From positions 806,001 to 870,000 of the forward strand of contig NZ_FSRC01000001.1 in NCBI RefSeq assembly GCF_900129785.1: a stretch of DNA of 64,000 nt. The letters run 5' to 3'. A program made the translations under genes and the position numbers. The notes under the pieces are model-generated. The model was not told where the DNA came from, did no database searches, and saw nothing but the letters and a program-made list of their open reading frames with translations. Shown one piece after another: positions 34,754 through 43,944 of this stretch (position 1 is its first letter; every line of letters starts with the position of its first letter). The DNA comes from Algoriphagus halophilus (lineage in GTDB: Bacteria > Bacteroidota > Bacteroidia > Cytophagales > Cyclobacteriaceae).

Positions 34754-36013
34754 ATGAAGAGTAGAAGATCCTTTTTGCAACAACTAGGTCTCGGAGTGAT
34801 TGCTCCTGGACTCGTAGGTTTCCGGGAGGTTCAGGCAAATGGATTAAATCCAGCTCTTCGAGGGGAAGAGTTTTGGGAGCAAGTGAGGGAACAATTTCCA
34901 TTGACTAAAAGTCGCATTTATATGAATAATGGAACATTTGGACCTTCTCCTAAGGTTGTTTTAGACGCATTGCAAGACTCATTTGAACAAACGAATACTT
35001 CTGGGGAATATGGGCATATTGCTCCTTTACGAGCCCAGTTGGCAGATTTTGTTGGAATCAAGGAATCAGAAATTTCATTGACTCATAATACGACCGAAGG
35101 GATTAATATCATGGTTTGGGGTTTGCCGTTAAAGGCAGGAGATGAAGTGCTGATTACCTACCATGAACACGCAGGAAATGCCATTCCTTGGTTGAATAGG
35201 GCAAAATTACATGGGATCGTGCTGAAACCTTTTGAGCCAGGAAAAACACGGGAGGAAAACCTTGATTTGATTAAAAGTCTGGTTACTCCCAAAACAAAAG
35301 TAATTGCCATTCCCCATGTTACCTGTACGACTGGATTGGTCATGCCTATTCAAGAGATCGCGGATTTTGCCAGAAGCAAAGGAATTTACACGGCAATTGA
35401 TGGAGCCCATGGAGCAGGAACCTTTGACTTGAATTTAAAAGAGCTGGGTGTTGATTTTTATGCCAGCAGCTATCATAAATGGGTATTGGGTCCAAATGGG
35501 ACAGGATTTTTATATGTTCGAGAAGAATTATTAGATCAATTGCAGGCATTTCAGGTAGGCGCATATTCCGAAACTGGATATGATCTGCATCAAGTGCCCT
35601 TAGAGCTGAATGGATATGTGAACACAGCTCATCGTTATGATTATGGGAGCCAAAGTTTACCGATGATCAAAGGAGTAGTAGCCGCCATCAATTTTCATCA
35701 GGAAATCGGTAGGGAAAAAATAGAATCCAGGATCCGGGATCTGAACCAGCAGCTATATGATGGCTTGGCAGAGATGAATAATCAGGTAGAAATTATTACT
35801 CCAAAAGAGCCTGAATCCAGGATTTGTATGGTTTCCTTCAAACCCAAAAACAAGGATTACGAGGTGGCCTATCGTGAAATTAGTCAAGAAGGATTTCGAA
35901 TTAGGATCGTACCAGAGGGAGGAATCAACGCGATCCGTATATCCACACATATTTATAACCAGAAATCAGAGGTAGACTCCCTGTTGAATGCCGTCCAAAA
36001 AGTATTAGGGTAA
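34754..36013 (+). CDS. Tat-exported class V aminotransferase-fold PLP enzyme
   Basis: 419 residues. The N-terminus (KSRRSFLQQLGLG) is a twin-arginine signal, so the protein leaves the cytoplasm folded with its cofactor. The body is a class V aminotransferase/isopenicillin N epimerase-like fold with the PLP Lys in SSYHKWVLGPNGTG, the Asp of AIDGAHGAG and THNTTEGIN near the phosphate site. Substrate unknown; epimerase, desulfurase or lyase chemistry are all possible. The export of a PLP enzyme is unusual outside this group. Confidence 0.87.
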   Translation: MKSRRSFLQQLGLGVIAPGLVGFREVQANGLNPALRGEEFWEQVREQFPLTKSRIYMNNGTFGPSPKVVLDALQDSFEQTNTSGEYGHIAPLRAQLADFVGIKESEISLTHNTTEGINIMVWGLPLKAGDEVLITYHEHAGNAIPWLNRAKLHGIVLKPFEPGKTREENLDLIKSLVTPKTKVIAIPHVTCTTGLVMPIQEIADFARSKGIYTAIDGAHGAGTFDLNLKELGVDFYASSYHKWVLGPNGTGFLYVREELLDQLQAFQVGAYSETGYDLHQVPLELNGYVNTAHRYDYGSQSLPMIKGVVAAINFHQEIGREKIESRIRDLNQQLYDGLAEMNNQVEIITPKEPESRICMVSFKPKNKDYEVAYREISQEGFRIRIVPEGGINAIRISTHIYNQKSEVDSLLNAVQKVLG

Positions 36014-36017
36014 CCCT

Positions 36018-36404
36018 TTACCTAGCTTTTTTCTTCATTTTTTTCAATTCAGCATTTTGCTTCGCTATTTCCTTCCTGAAGATGGCAATATCAGCAATCA
36101 GCTTTAAGGGTAAATCTGCAGAATAGGGAATTTGGATAGCTCCTTTCGAAGTATGAAATCCTTCCAGTTCCTTTTTGAATTCTTCTATGGGTTGATTGGT
36201 AGGATAATACCCCAAATGATTTTTCATCGCTGCATAATAGACCAATACCTCGGTTGTTTTGATAGCGGGCATGTGGTAGCTGATGACTTCCGTCGCCTCA
36301 GGGACCGCTTTTTTTAGTGTTTCCCGAATGATGCGAAGTTTCTCCTGTATTTCTGAGGGAAACCAAGAAATGTATTCTTCAATGGAACTTGGCTTTGGAT
36401 TCAT
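36018..36404 (-). CDS. DUF1801 (YdhG-like) protein
   Basis: A 128-residue soluble protein with the DUF1801 pattern: IEEYISWFPSEIQEKLRIIRETL, VISYHMPAIKTTEVLVYYAAMKNHLGYYP and the C-terminal QIPYSADLPLKLIADIAIFRKE. Family function is unknown. It converges on the PLP enzyme gene with a 4-bp gap and lies 11 bp downstream of the alcohol dehydrogenase gene, with which it is probably co-transcribed. Confidence 0.9.
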   Translation of the reverse strand: MNPKPSSIEEYISWFPSEIQEKLRIIRETLKKAVPEATEVISYHMPAIKTTEVLVYYAAMKNHLGYYPTNQPIEEFKKELEGFHTSKGAIQIPYSADLPLKLIADIAIFRKEIAKQNAELKKMKKKAR

Positions 36405-36415
36405 AGGGGAACTAG

Positions 36416-37456
36416 TTAAAAGGAATTGATGATGGTAATGCCAGTTCCTTTAAATTTATTCATTTCAGTCAATTCCTCAATGGCTTGGTCCAGACGGATA
36501 TGCTGGCCTATCAATAATTCAGGGTTCATTTTGTTTTGCAAGATCATCTCCAACATTTCCGGATACTTATAAGCTTGCATGCCATGGCTCCCATAAATTT
36601 CCAGCTCCTTGGAAAGTATTTGGTTCATGGGGACTGCAGCATGTTTATCATCTCCCAGCATGAGGCCGACTTGGATATGCTTTCCTCTTTTTCGCAGGTT
36701 AGCAATGGAATTAAAAGAAGTGGTAGGGCTTCCCAATGCATCTATTGACACATGTACTCCTCCTTTTGTGATCTCTATGATTTGTTCGACTGGGTTTAGG
36801 TCCCTCAGACTATTGATGCTGTAAACTGCACCGATTGATTTTGCCAATTTCAATTTCTCCTCATCAATATCGATGGCGATTACATTGGCTCCTAGGGCAT
36901 TGGCAATCATAATTGCAGAAAGCCCAACTCCTCCGCATCCATGGACAGCCAGCCATTGACCGCCGGTCACTTTGCCCTGTGCTACTACTGCCCTAAAGGA
37001 GGTGGCAAACCTACATCCTAGGCTTGCTGCGGTTTCGAAGCTAATCTGTTCAGGTAAAGCAACCAAATTAACATCTGCTCTATCGATGGCAACATATTCA
37101 GCAAAGGAACCCCAATGGGTAAATCCAGGTTGAAATTGAGCATCGCAGACTTGATGGTTTCCTGAAGCACATTCAGGGCAGGTTCCGCAGGCGCAAACAA
37201 AAGGAACAGAGACGCGGTCACCAATATTCCAGTTTTTTACATCCTTACCTATAGCTGAGATAATGCCTGAAAATTCATGTCCCGGAACATGGGGTAATTC
37301 AATATCCTCATCATGCCCCATCCATCCATGCCAATCAGATCGGCAAAGCCCAGTCGCCTTCACTTCAATCACTACTCCGTCTGAACTGGGAGTAGGGTCT
37401 TTCACCTTGGTGATTTTAGGAGTGGACTGAAACGATTCATAGAGGAGTGCTTTCAT
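36416..37456 (-). CDS. Zinc-dependent alcohol dehydrogenase
   Basis: 346-residue MDR-family dehydrogenase. The catalytic zinc site is seen in [12 protein letters not shown] and [10 protein letters not shown], the structural zinc cysteines in [17 protein letters not shown], and the NAD(P)-binding GCGGVGLSA with an acidic residue at the end of beta-2 (AIDIDEEKL), which suggests NAD. Substrate unknown. Genes for MarC and DUF1801 lie immediately upstream and downstream, all on the minus strand. Confidence 0.93.
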   Translation of the reverse strand: MKALLYESFQSTPKITKVKDPTPSSDGVVIEVKATGLCRSDWHGWMGHDEDIELPHVPGHEFSGIISAIGKDVKNWNIGDRVSVPFVCACGTCPECASGNHQVCDAQFQPGFTHWGSFAEYVAIDRADVNLVALPEQISFETAASLGCRFATSFRAVVAQGKVTGGQWLAVHGCGGVGLSAIMIANALGANVIAIDIDEEKLKLAKSIGAVYSINSLRDLNPVEQIIEITKGGVHVSIDALGSPTTSFNSIANLRKRGKHIQVGLMLGDDKHAAVPMNQILSKELEIYGSHGMQAYKYPEMLEMILQNKMNPELLIGQHIRLDQAIEELTEMNKFKGTGITIINSF

Positions 37457-37468
37457 TGGATTTTGAAA

Positions 37469-38113
37469 TTAGTTTATTCCTGATACTTGGATGTCGAATG
37501 CCACTTTAATCCCTTCTATAATCATACTGGTTCCGATAATGGCAATGATTAAACCCATGATTTTTCCGATTACTGTGATGACATTCTTACCTACGCGAAG
37601 CACCAGTTTATCTCCCAACCGAAATGCCCAATGAGTCAGAATACACATGATGGCATAAACTGCTATTACAATCCCTATATGAATGAAATCGCCGGAAGAA
37701 ACGAAGTTCATAGCAGTTACAATGGTGCCAGGACCAGCTAGGATGGGGATGGCTAAGGGGGAAATAGCAATATTCTCATCAAAAGCAGTTTCTTTGAGAT
37801 GCTTCACGGTAGATTTTTTTGACTGAAGCATTTCAAAGCCCACAAAAAAAATCAATAACCCACCTGTAATCTTAAAGGCAGGAATGGTTATGCCAAACAA
37901 CTCAAAAATGAACTTCCCTAACAAAACGAAAATAAATACTATCAGGAATGCAACAGTAGTAGCTTTCTTACTGATTTTTCGTTTAGTCTCTTTGTCTGCA
38001 TCCTCAACTAAGGAAGAGAAAATAGGGACATTTGCAATTGGATTCATAATCGCAAAAAATCCTGTGAAAACAGAAAGTGTAAAAGTTAATAAATCACTTG
38101 TCATGGTAGACAT
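37469..38113 (-). CDS. MarC-family integral membrane protein
   Basis: 214 residues with six predicted transmembrane segments. Family marks are the two repeated NPIA/AGPG-like motifs: FAIMNPIANVPIF near the N-terminus and AIPILAGPGTIVTAM in the middle. MarC proteins have no agreed function (not antibiotic resistance as once thought). A second ATG at 38104 is possible. It lies 12 bp upstream of the alcohol dehydrogenase gene. Confidence 0.92.
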   Translation of the reverse strand: MSTMTSDLLTFTLSVFTGFFAIMNPIANVPIFSSLVEDADKETKRKISKKATTVAFLIVFIFVLLGKFIFELFGITIPAFKITGGLLIFFVGFEMLQSKKSTVKHLKETAFDENIAISPLAIPILAGPGTIVTAMNFVSSGDFIHIGIVIAVYAIMCILTHWAFRLGDKLVLRVGKNVITVIGKIMGLIIAIIGTSMIIEGIKVAFDIQVSGIN

Positions 38114-38229
38114 AGGAGAGGGGATAATTATTAAGAAAGATAAAGCAAGATAAAAAAGCAGATTTGTTTTCTACTGTTCACAAGCTTGGTACTTTTAATA
38201 TTCTATTTTAGGAACCATTGAAAAATCAG

Positions 38230-38568
38230 ATGAAAAAAGAAATTACGCTCTCGGAAGCTCAAGAACAGGTGGATCATTGGATCAAAACGGTAGGAGTCCG
38301 GTACTTCAATGAATTGACCAATATGACCATTTTAATGGAGGAAGTGGGGGAGTTGGCTCGGATTATGGCCAGAACCTATGGAGAACAATCCTTCAAGGAA
38401 TCAGATAAAGGAAAAGACCTGGGAGATGAAATGGCAGACATACTCTGGGTATTGATGTGCCTTGCTAATCAGACTGGAGTAGACTTGACTGAAGCTTTAA
38501 AAAAGAATTTAGAGAAGAAGAATATCCGTGATATGGACCGACACAAAAACAATGAAAAATTGAAGTGA
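38230..38568 (+). CDS. MazG-like nucleotide pyrophosphohydrolase
   Basis: 112 residues. ILMEEVGELARIMARTYGE and GDEMADILWVLMCLANQTG give the ExxE...ExxD metal-binding pattern of all-alpha NTP pyrophosphatases, so it probably cleans up a non-canonical nucleotide. It is a single-domain MazG like those of dUTPase/MazG type. The start is ATG 38230; the open frame extends four codons upstream to a TTG. It converges on the next gene with a 7-bp gap. Confidence 0.88.
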   Translation: MKKEITLSEAQEQVDHWIKTVGVRYFNELTNMTILMEEVGELARIMARTYGEQSFKESDKGKDLGDEMADILWVLMCLANQTGVDLTEALKKNLEKKNIRDMDRHKNNEKLK

Positions 38569-38575
38569 AAAGCGT

Positions 38576-39019
38576 TTAATTCTTTTCATCGTTATCGATG
38601 GTAAAGGTTTGAGGCTGATTGTACAATTCGAATCCCATTAACTTCCAGGATAGCACCCCACTAATTTGAAGTTGGTTTTGAACTTCATTTAAGCCCATAA
38701 GACGCCAATTTAATCCTGCCACAAATCCAGTTAATTGGGCATGGGTGAATTGAGGCAATAGATGGTTAGATGCTTTATCTCGTATGATAGTGATATCAAG
38801 GTGGTGAGTGAATGTACTTTTTAGCTCCAAATGTTCCATAGTAGCAGGCAGATCGGGGCTTTTCTGATCGTCACGCTCATTTTTTGAATTACTTGTCAGT
38901 ATACTCACTAGACCTAAGATGAATACTACAGAATAGAGTCTTGTTTCGATTGGTTTATTACTCCTTCTTTTAAAAAGAAGAGAAGAGCCAATCCATAGCC
39001 AGCCAAAAAACACGACCAA
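38576..39019 (-). CDS. Small membrane protein, unknown, no ATG start
   Basis: At least 147 residues in frame. Two hydrophobic segments (VVFFGWLWIGSSLLF and LYSVVFILGLVSILTS) precede a soluble domain ending in QPQTFTIDNDEKN. I do not recognise the family. No ATG opens this frame: it starts at TTG (39019) or GTG (39013), and in the same frame YLFWGVLN lies just upstream, after a TGA. An ATG at 39047 is one frame off, so a one-base change would give MYLFWGVLN. This suggests either a non-AUG start or a frameshift at an ATAT tract. It is presented as a CDS with low certainty about its 5' end. Confidence 0.5.
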   Translation of the reverse strand: MVVFFGWLWIGSSLLFKRRSNKPIETRLYSVVFILGLVSILTSNSKNERDDQKSPDLPATMEHLELKSTFTHHLDITIIRDKASNHLLPQFTHAQLTGFVAGLNWRLMGLNEVQNQLQISGVLSWKLMGFELYNQPQTFTIDNDEKN

Positions 39020-39082
39020 ATTCAGAACTCCCCAGAAAAGATATCATAACTAAAAAGTTTTTAATAAGTTGAAAAAAAATAA

Positions 39083-39122
39083 ATTAAAAGTCAATGATCA
39101 CTATTAAAAGTCAATGATCACT
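39083..39122. repeat. Perfect 20-bp tandem duplication at the sulfatase stop
   Basis: ATTAAAAGTCAATGATCACT occurs twice back to back (39083-39102 and 39103-39122) with no mismatch. The copy at 39103-39122 includes the sulfatase stop codon and last residues, so the duplication repeats the stop and does not alter the protein. Confidence 0.95.
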
Positions 39123-40604
39123 GTTTTGGTTTTCATATAACCCTGTGTTTCCTTTTTCCAGTAAAGGCATGAGATTTTGGACAATGTCGGGGTTTTGAGC
39201 AGCAACATTGATGGTTTCTAAAGGGTCATTTTCATGATCATAAAGCTCAATAATAGGTTCCTGGTTTCGGAAATACCTTGTGAGTCTGTACCGGTCATTT
39301 CTTACCGTAATACCTCTTTTGAAATAGCCATATGCGGTTTGATTGATGGGTGTTGCTACTTGTTCAATCAAAGGAACTAAACTTTCTCCGTCCAAATCAT
39401 AGGGGGATTCAATTCCAGCTAATTCTATGAGGGTAGGGTAAATATCTACCGATTCCACGATACTGTTTTCAAGTCTGGCTTTTTCTTCTTTTCCAGGGAT
39501 TTTGATGATCAAAGCACTATTTAAGGCATTTTCAAATAGGGTATGCTTTCCCCAGATCTGCTGCTCCCCTAAATGCCATCCATGATCTCCCCAGACGATG
39601 ACAATGGTGTTTTTTTCCAAGTCCAGCGCTTTTAATTCGTCCAATATCAATCCCACCTGTGCATCTGAATAGCTAGCAGCAGCATAATAGGCATGTTTGA
39701 TTTTTTTGGCATAAGCTTCAGAAGCCACAGTTTCTAAGTCTGGATGCTCATCACCTAAGGCATATTGATTAAATTCCCCACTAGGCAATAAACTGCTTTC
39801 AGAAACATGCTGAGGTTTGTTGGGATTAGCTGCGATCGGGATGGTGTTTTCGTTATATAAGTCCCAATACTTTTTTGGAGAGGTAAAAGGAAGATGAGGT
39901 TTGAATAATCCCACTCCTAGAAAAAATGGCTTGTCCTGGTCTTTTAATTCCCTGAGTTTCCCAAGCGCAAGTTGTGTTGTCAGGCCATCAGGATAACCTA
40001 AATCATCTACTTCCCCAGCTTCATAAGGCTTCACTTGCTTGTTCATGCTTTGCCTGTTTTCACCATCGGCATAGGCGAAGAATGCATTCCAACCTGTTTC
40101 CCATTTTCCTGCATCAAAAAGCAATTCGTCCCAACTATAGGGTAATTCCCTTTTGGTAGAAACCTCTTCCTCGTATTCATACACATATCCATCTGCAGAA
40201 TGACTGATTTTCCCAATACCTACCGTATGGTACCCATTTCTTCTTAGATGATGGATAAAGGTCTCTGGTATTTCATTTTCGGCTCTACCGGAAAATTCAT
40301 TTTGCATAATGAGGTTGCTGAGTTCTGCGGTTCTCCTCGGGCGCATGCCCGTCAGCATTGCTGCTCGGGAGGCACCACAGGTGGGTACTTGCACAAAATG
40401 ATTGGTGAAACTGACTGCCGAGGCAGCTAATTGATCAAGGTTCGGTGTTTGAATCTGGGTATTTCCATAATGACCTAATTCAGACCTAAGGTCATCAATC
40501 GCGATAAAAAGTATGTTTGGTTTTTTGTCCTCAGAATCTTGAGCAAGGAGGTTTTCTGAGATACAGAAAGTAATAAGGAATAGGAAAGTGAATATGCGAG
40601 GCAT
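39111..40604 (-). CDS. Sulfatase (iduronate-2-sulfatase-like)
   Basis: 497 residues, exported (LFLITFCISENLLAQ). The formylglycine motif CGASRAAMLTG (Cys to be oxidised by an FGE or anSME) and the metal-binding Asp pair of NILFIAIDDLR are present; TIVIVWGDHGWHLGEQ supplies the later Asp-His pair. It looks closest to iduronate-2-sulfatase-type enzymes (S1 class). It would remove sulfate from a polysaccharide; the lyase/beta-helix protein at 31.8-34.5 kb is a candidate co-worker. A maturase gene is not in the window. The stop lies inside a 20-bp tandem duplication. Confidence 0.92.
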   Translation of the reverse strand: MPRIFTFLFLITFCISENLLAQDSEDKKPNILFIAIDDLRSELGHYGNTQIQTPNLDQLAASAVSFTNHFVQVPTCGASRAAMLTGMRPRRTAELSNLIMQNEFSGRAENEIPETFIHHLRRNGYHTVGIGKISHSADGYVYEYEEEVSTKRELPYSWDELLFDAGKWETGWNAFFAYADGENRQSMNKQVKPYEAGEVDDLGYPDGLTTQLALGKLRELKDQDKPFFLGVGLFKPHLPFTSPKKYWDLYNENTIPIAANPNKPQHVSESSLLPSGEFNQYALGDEHPDLETVASEAYAKKIKHAYYAAASYSDAQVGLILDELKALDLEKNTIVIVWGDHGWHLGEQQIWGKHTLFENALNSALIIKIPGKEEKARLENSIVESVDIYPTLIELAGIESPYDLDGESLVPLIEQVATPINQTAYGYFKRGITVRNDRYRLTRYFRNQEPIIELYDHENDPLETINVAAQNPDIVQNLMPLLEKGNTGLYENQNSDH

Positions 40605-40800
40605 GGGTTAGATGATAGTTTGAAAAGAAAGTTAAATCAGGTTTAAGCAAGTTAAAATCTAGTTTATTTAACCGGTATTTCCTTGCGATCATTAATAAAG
40701 CTAATTGTAAGATAAAGAGGAAAGCCATCTTTTGTCTCCTATAATTTTTGCTTTGGGAACTTATCTGGTCTATTTTTCAAACGAAAGAAATTTATAAAAT

Positions 40801-41559
40801 ATGAGGTTAAAAGGAAAAACTGCGATCATCACCGGAGCTACCAGTGGAATGGGGAAGGCCATGGCAGAACGATTTTCTGCGGAAGGAGCATCTTTAGTCA
40901 TCAGTGGTAGGAATTTAGAGGTGGGGTTGGAACTGGAAAAAAGTTTGAGACTGCATGGGGGCAAGGTAGTTTTTGTGGAGGGTGATGTAGGAAAAATAGA
41001 GGTGAATGAATTGCTCGTCCAAACTGCAATCAAGCAATTCGGACAACTTGATATGGTGGTAACCAATGCTGGAAAATTAGGATTAGGGTCTGTGACTGAG
41101 GTTTCTCTGGAAGAATGGCAAGAGACCTTTGCTACCAATTTGAATGCAGTGTTTTATTTATCCCGATTTGCAATTCCTGAGATGCAGAAGCAAGGAGGGG
41201 GAACGATATTGGCCAATAGTTCTATTGCTGCTTTTAAAAGCTTCCCTAACCATGCGGGGTATTGTGCTAGTAAAGCGGCTCTAGTGGCCTTAGTAAAAGA
41301 AATGGCGGTGGATTATGGGCCGGAAATCCGTGTGAATACCATTTGTCCCGGTCCGGTGGATACCCCCCTGATTTGGGATTCTGCAAAAGCTTTTGAAAAC
41401 CCGGAAACGATTGTTCAGCAAACCGCAGAAAGTACGCTGATGAAGCGATTAGGAAAGCCGGAAGACATCGCATCGCTTGCTCTTTTTTTAGTGTCTGATG
41501 AAGCTTCTTGGATTACAGGTGCCGCTTATACGATTGATGGAGGGATTTTGGCTAAGTGA
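40801..41559 (+). CDS. Short-chain dehydrogenase/reductase
   Basis: 252-residue classical SDR with TGATSGMGKA, NAG (VVTNAG), the catalytic Ser (NSSIAAF) and YCASK. The PGPVDTPL loop and C-terminal TGAAYTIDGG are typical. Substrate unknown; resembles 3-oxoacyl-ACP reductase-like enzymes. It converges on comB with a single base between the stops. Confidence 0.92.
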   Translation: MRLKGKTAIITGATSGMGKAMAERFSAEGASLVISGRNLEVGLELEKSLRLHGGKVVFVEGDVGKIEVNELLVQTAIKQFGQLDMVVTNAGKLGLGSVTEVSLEEWQETFATNLNAVFYLSRFAIPEMQKQGGGTILANSSIAAFKSFPNHAGYCASKAALVALVKEMAVDYGPEIRVNTICPGPVDTPLIWDSAKAFENPETIVQQTAESTLMKRLGKPEDIASLALFLVSDEASWITGAAYTIDGGILAK

Positions 41560-41560
41560 T

Positions 41561-42271
41561 TCAGATTTCACTGCCGGTTAAAGTCCCATTTTCTACCTTT
41601 CCAATCATGGAAAATAAGTCAAGGGTTAAACAAAAATCGATGTCTGATTCAATGTTGTGATTCTGAAGTCTTTTGGCATGAGAGGCTTTTGATAAAAATC
41701 CCTTTAAATCATGGCCCTCTTTTTCAAACAATGCTTTCATTGCCAAAGCCCCGTCCTCAGATGGCTCATGGCTTGATTCCAGGCTTTTTACCAAGGCTCC
41801 GGCATACAAAGAGTCTTCTAGGTTAAACATGCCTTTCCAACCCGCACAATGGATCAAAACGTCCTGTTCTTTTCCCTGAAGGTATTGAATGGTGGCACTT
41901 AGGTTTGGGAAAGCACCAATTAAAACCTCATCTGCTTCAGCTGATTTGGAAATTGCCAAGGTTCCATTGGTAGTGGTCATCGCCAATTTTTTCCCCGAAT
42001 AGGCTTCATTTAAATAGGCCACTGGAGAATTTCCCAGTTCAAAACCTGGTGCAGTCAATCCATTTCTTTCACCGGCAATCAGGTATCCTTGAGATTTCAT
42101 ACTTCTGCATTCTTCCAAATCCGCAAACGTTTTAATCTCTGTTATCCCATTAGCCAATGCGGAAATCATGGTGGAGGTGGCCCGAAAAATATCGACCACC
42201 ACCACGATTTTACCTTGCAATGAATGTAAATGAATTAATTCTGGGCTAAAGCAGATTTCTACTTTTCTCAT
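41561..42271 (-). CDS. comB: 2-phosphosulfolactate phosphatase-like (ComB)
   Basis: 236 residues matching ComB, the phosphatase that makes sulfolactate in coenzyme M synthesis of methanogens. Visible are [12 protein letters not shown], the GERNG turn, ELGNSP, MTTTNGT and [10 protein letters not shown]. Bacteroidota do not make coenzyme M as methanogens do, so the substrate is unclear; a link to sulfonate or sulfonolipid metabolism is possible but not shown. It overlaps the end of gcvT by 4 bp (ATGA), which suggests coupling. Confidence 0.88.
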   Translation of the reverse strand: MRKVEICFSPELIHLHSLQGKIVVVVDIFRATSTMISALANGITEIKTFADLEECRSMKSQGYLIAGERNGLTAPGFELGNSPVAYLNEAYSGKKLAMTTTNGTLAISKSAEADEVLIGAFPNLSATIQYLQGKEQDVLIHCAGWKGMFNLEDSLYAGALVKSLESSHEPSEDGALAMKALFEKEGHDLKGFLSKASHAKRLQNHNIESDIDFCLTLDLFSMIGKVENGTLTGSEI

Positions 42272-43365
42272 TGAGTCTTCAATAAAGGCAGCTTTTCTAC
42301 CAATGCCTTTAGGTTTTTATTTCTTACTTGGATGAAAATTTCGGTCCCAGGTTTGGCGAATTCGGTTTTTACATATCCCAAACCTATTCCTACTTCCATA
42401 CTAGGGGATTGAGTTCCTGAAGTTACTTCTCCGATGGTTTCCCCATCAGCATCCACAATAGGGTAGTGGCCTCTTGGAATTCCTCTTTCTTGCATGACAA
42501 AACCTACCAGTTTTCTAGAAACACCTGCTTCTTTTTGGGCTTTTAAAGCTTCTGAATTGGTGAATTCTTTGGTGAACTTGGTGATCCAACCTAGGCCTGC
42601 TTCTAGGGGAGAGGTGGTATCTGTGATGTCATTACCATAAAGGCAATATCCCATCTCCAATCTCAAGGTATCTCTTGCCCCTAATCCGATAGGCTTGATG
42701 TCAAAATCTTTTCCTGCTTCGAATATGGCTTTCCACACGTGTTCAGCATCCTCATTCTTGACATAGATTTCAAATCCGCCGGCTCCGGTATATCCAGTTC
42801 CAGAAATGATCACATCCTTTACCCCGGCAAATTCACCAACTGTGAAATGATAAAATTTTACTTCAGAAAGATTTACAGGAGTTAGTGCTTGAACTGCCTC
42901 GATGGCTTTAGGTCCTTGTACGGCGAAAAGAGAAATCTCATCTGAAATATTGGTCAATTTGGCTCCCATGGTATTGAACTTGTTTACCCAAGCCCAATCC
43001 TTTTCGATGTTGGAAGCATTGACTACCAGCATGTATTTTTGATCTTCAAATTTGTAGACAATCAGGTCATCTACAATTCCACCTGTTTCATTTGGAAAGC
43101 AAGAGTATTGTGCTTGCCCATTGATCAGTTTGGAAGCATCATTTGAAGTTACTTTTTGAATCAGGTTCAAGGCTTCTGGGCCCTCCACCATAAACTCTCC
43201 CATATGAGATACATCAAAAACGCCCACTCCATTTCTTACACAAAGATGTTCTTCTTTATCCGAGCTATACCGAACGGGCATATTGTAACCTGCAAATGGT
43301 ACCATTTTGCCTCCAATGGCGAGGTGTAGGTCGTTGAGTTGAATTTTTTTGATTTGATCTTCCAT
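42268..43365 (-). CDS. gcvT: Glycine cleavage system T protein (aminomethyltransferase)
   Basis: Transfers the methylene group from the lipoyl-bound aminomethyl of GcvH to tetrahydrofolate. 365 residues with the chosen start: folate-binding [10 protein letters not shown], the catalytic Asp region [38 protein letters not shown] and a GcvT C-terminal domain. The start is ATG 43365; the frame is open to a TTG at 43392. gcvH and gcvP are not in the window. A TAnnTTTG-type box lies 24 bp upstream, and comB overlaps its end. Confidence 0.94.
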   Translation of the reverse strand: MEDQIKKIQLNDLHLAIGGKMVPFAGYNMPVRYSSDKEEHLCVRNGVGVFDVSHMGEFMVEGPEALNLIQKVTSNDASKLINGQAQYSCFPNETGGIVDDLIVYKFEDQKYMLVVNASNIEKDWAWVNKFNTMGAKLTNISDEISLFAVQGPKAIEAVQALTPVNLSEVKFYHFTVGEFAGVKDVIISGTGYTGAGGFEIYVKNEDAEHVWKAIFEAGKDFDIKPIGLGARDTLRLEMGYCLYGNDITDTTSPLEAGLGWITKFTKEFTNSEALKAQKEAGVSRKLVGFVMQERGIPRGHYPIVDADGETIGEVTSGTQSPSMEVGIGLGYVKTEFAKPGTEIFIQVRNKNLKALVEKLPLLKTQ

Positions 43366-43389
43366 AATTTGGGTAAAATTTAACGTGTG

Positions 43390-43397
43390 CAAAGGTA
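43390..43397 (-). promoter_or_regulatory. Putative -7 box for gcvT-comB
   Basis: TACCTTTG on the minus strand matches TAnnTTTG, 24 bp before the gcvT ATG. No clear TTTG at -33 is seen, so it is only tentative. No glycine riboswitch-like structure is apparent here. Confidence 0.45.
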
Positions 43398-43460
43398 AGG
43401 AATGAGGTGGATTTTGGGGAATGGGAAATTGAAAAAGGAAAGGTAAATCCTTACAAATGA

Positions 43461-43489
43461 AAAAAAGACAGCTTTTAAGGCTGTCTTTT
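43461..43489 (-). terminator. Terminator after the A-type Fe-S protein gene
   Basis: AAAAGACAGC pairs with GCTGTCTTTT around a seven-base loop, followed on the minus strand by a run of seven T. It separates the upstream Fe-S carrier gene from gcvT. Confidence 0.88.
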
Positions 43490-43522
43490 CTATTATTTAA
43501 GCGATTTAAGCGATATTATGAA

Positions 43523-43849
43523 TCAGATGGAGAAGCTTTCTCCACATCCACATGTTCTGGAGGCATTTGGATTAATAAACTGAAATCCCTTTCCGTTTAA
43601 CCCATCTGTAAATTCCAAGGTAGTGCCAGCGAGGTACAATAAGCTTTTTCGGTCTACGATGATTTTTACTCCTTTATCTTCAAATACATGATCGGTTTCT
43701 ACTGTATTGGCATCAAAACCCAAGTCATACATCAAACCTGAGCAGCCACCACCTTTCACAGAAACTCTGATGTTTTCTCCTTCTTGGCGACCTTCTTCTC
43801 TTTTGAGTTCAAGGATTCGCTCTTTGGCTTTGTCAGAAACGATTATCAT
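43523..43849 (-). CDS. A-type iron-sulfur cluster carrier (IscA/ErpA-like)
   Basis: 108 residues with all three cluster-binding cysteines: Cys in VSVKGGGCSGLMYDLGF and CGCGESF at the C-terminus (NASRTCGCG). It carries or delivers Fe-S clusters to apoproteins. It is the canonical counterpart of the degenerate paralogue at 24094-24408. It is divergent from the epimerase gene and ends before a strong terminator. Confidence 0.95.
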   Translation of the reverse strand: MIIVSDKAKERILELKREEGRQEGENIRVSVKGGGCSGLMYDLGFDANTVETDHVFEDKGVKIIVDRKSLLYLAGTTLEFTDGLNGKGFQFINPNASRTCGCGESFSI

Positions 43850-43944
43850 ATCTTTATGCTTTTACTTTATATTCAATGGTTCAGTAGTGATGGCAACATC
43901 AGCTACTTGAAAATAATTCAATGGCAAATATAAGAAATTTAAAA

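Noticed and set aside
31801..40604. A classical polysaccharide utilisation locus
   Set aside because: No SusC/SusD pair, no sensor-regulator and unrelated genes lie between the lyase fusion and the sulfatase.
43366..43522. Possible glycine riboswitch before gcvT
   Set aside because: The gap holds a terminator of the upstream gene and a promoter-like box; I see no paired aptamer architecture.
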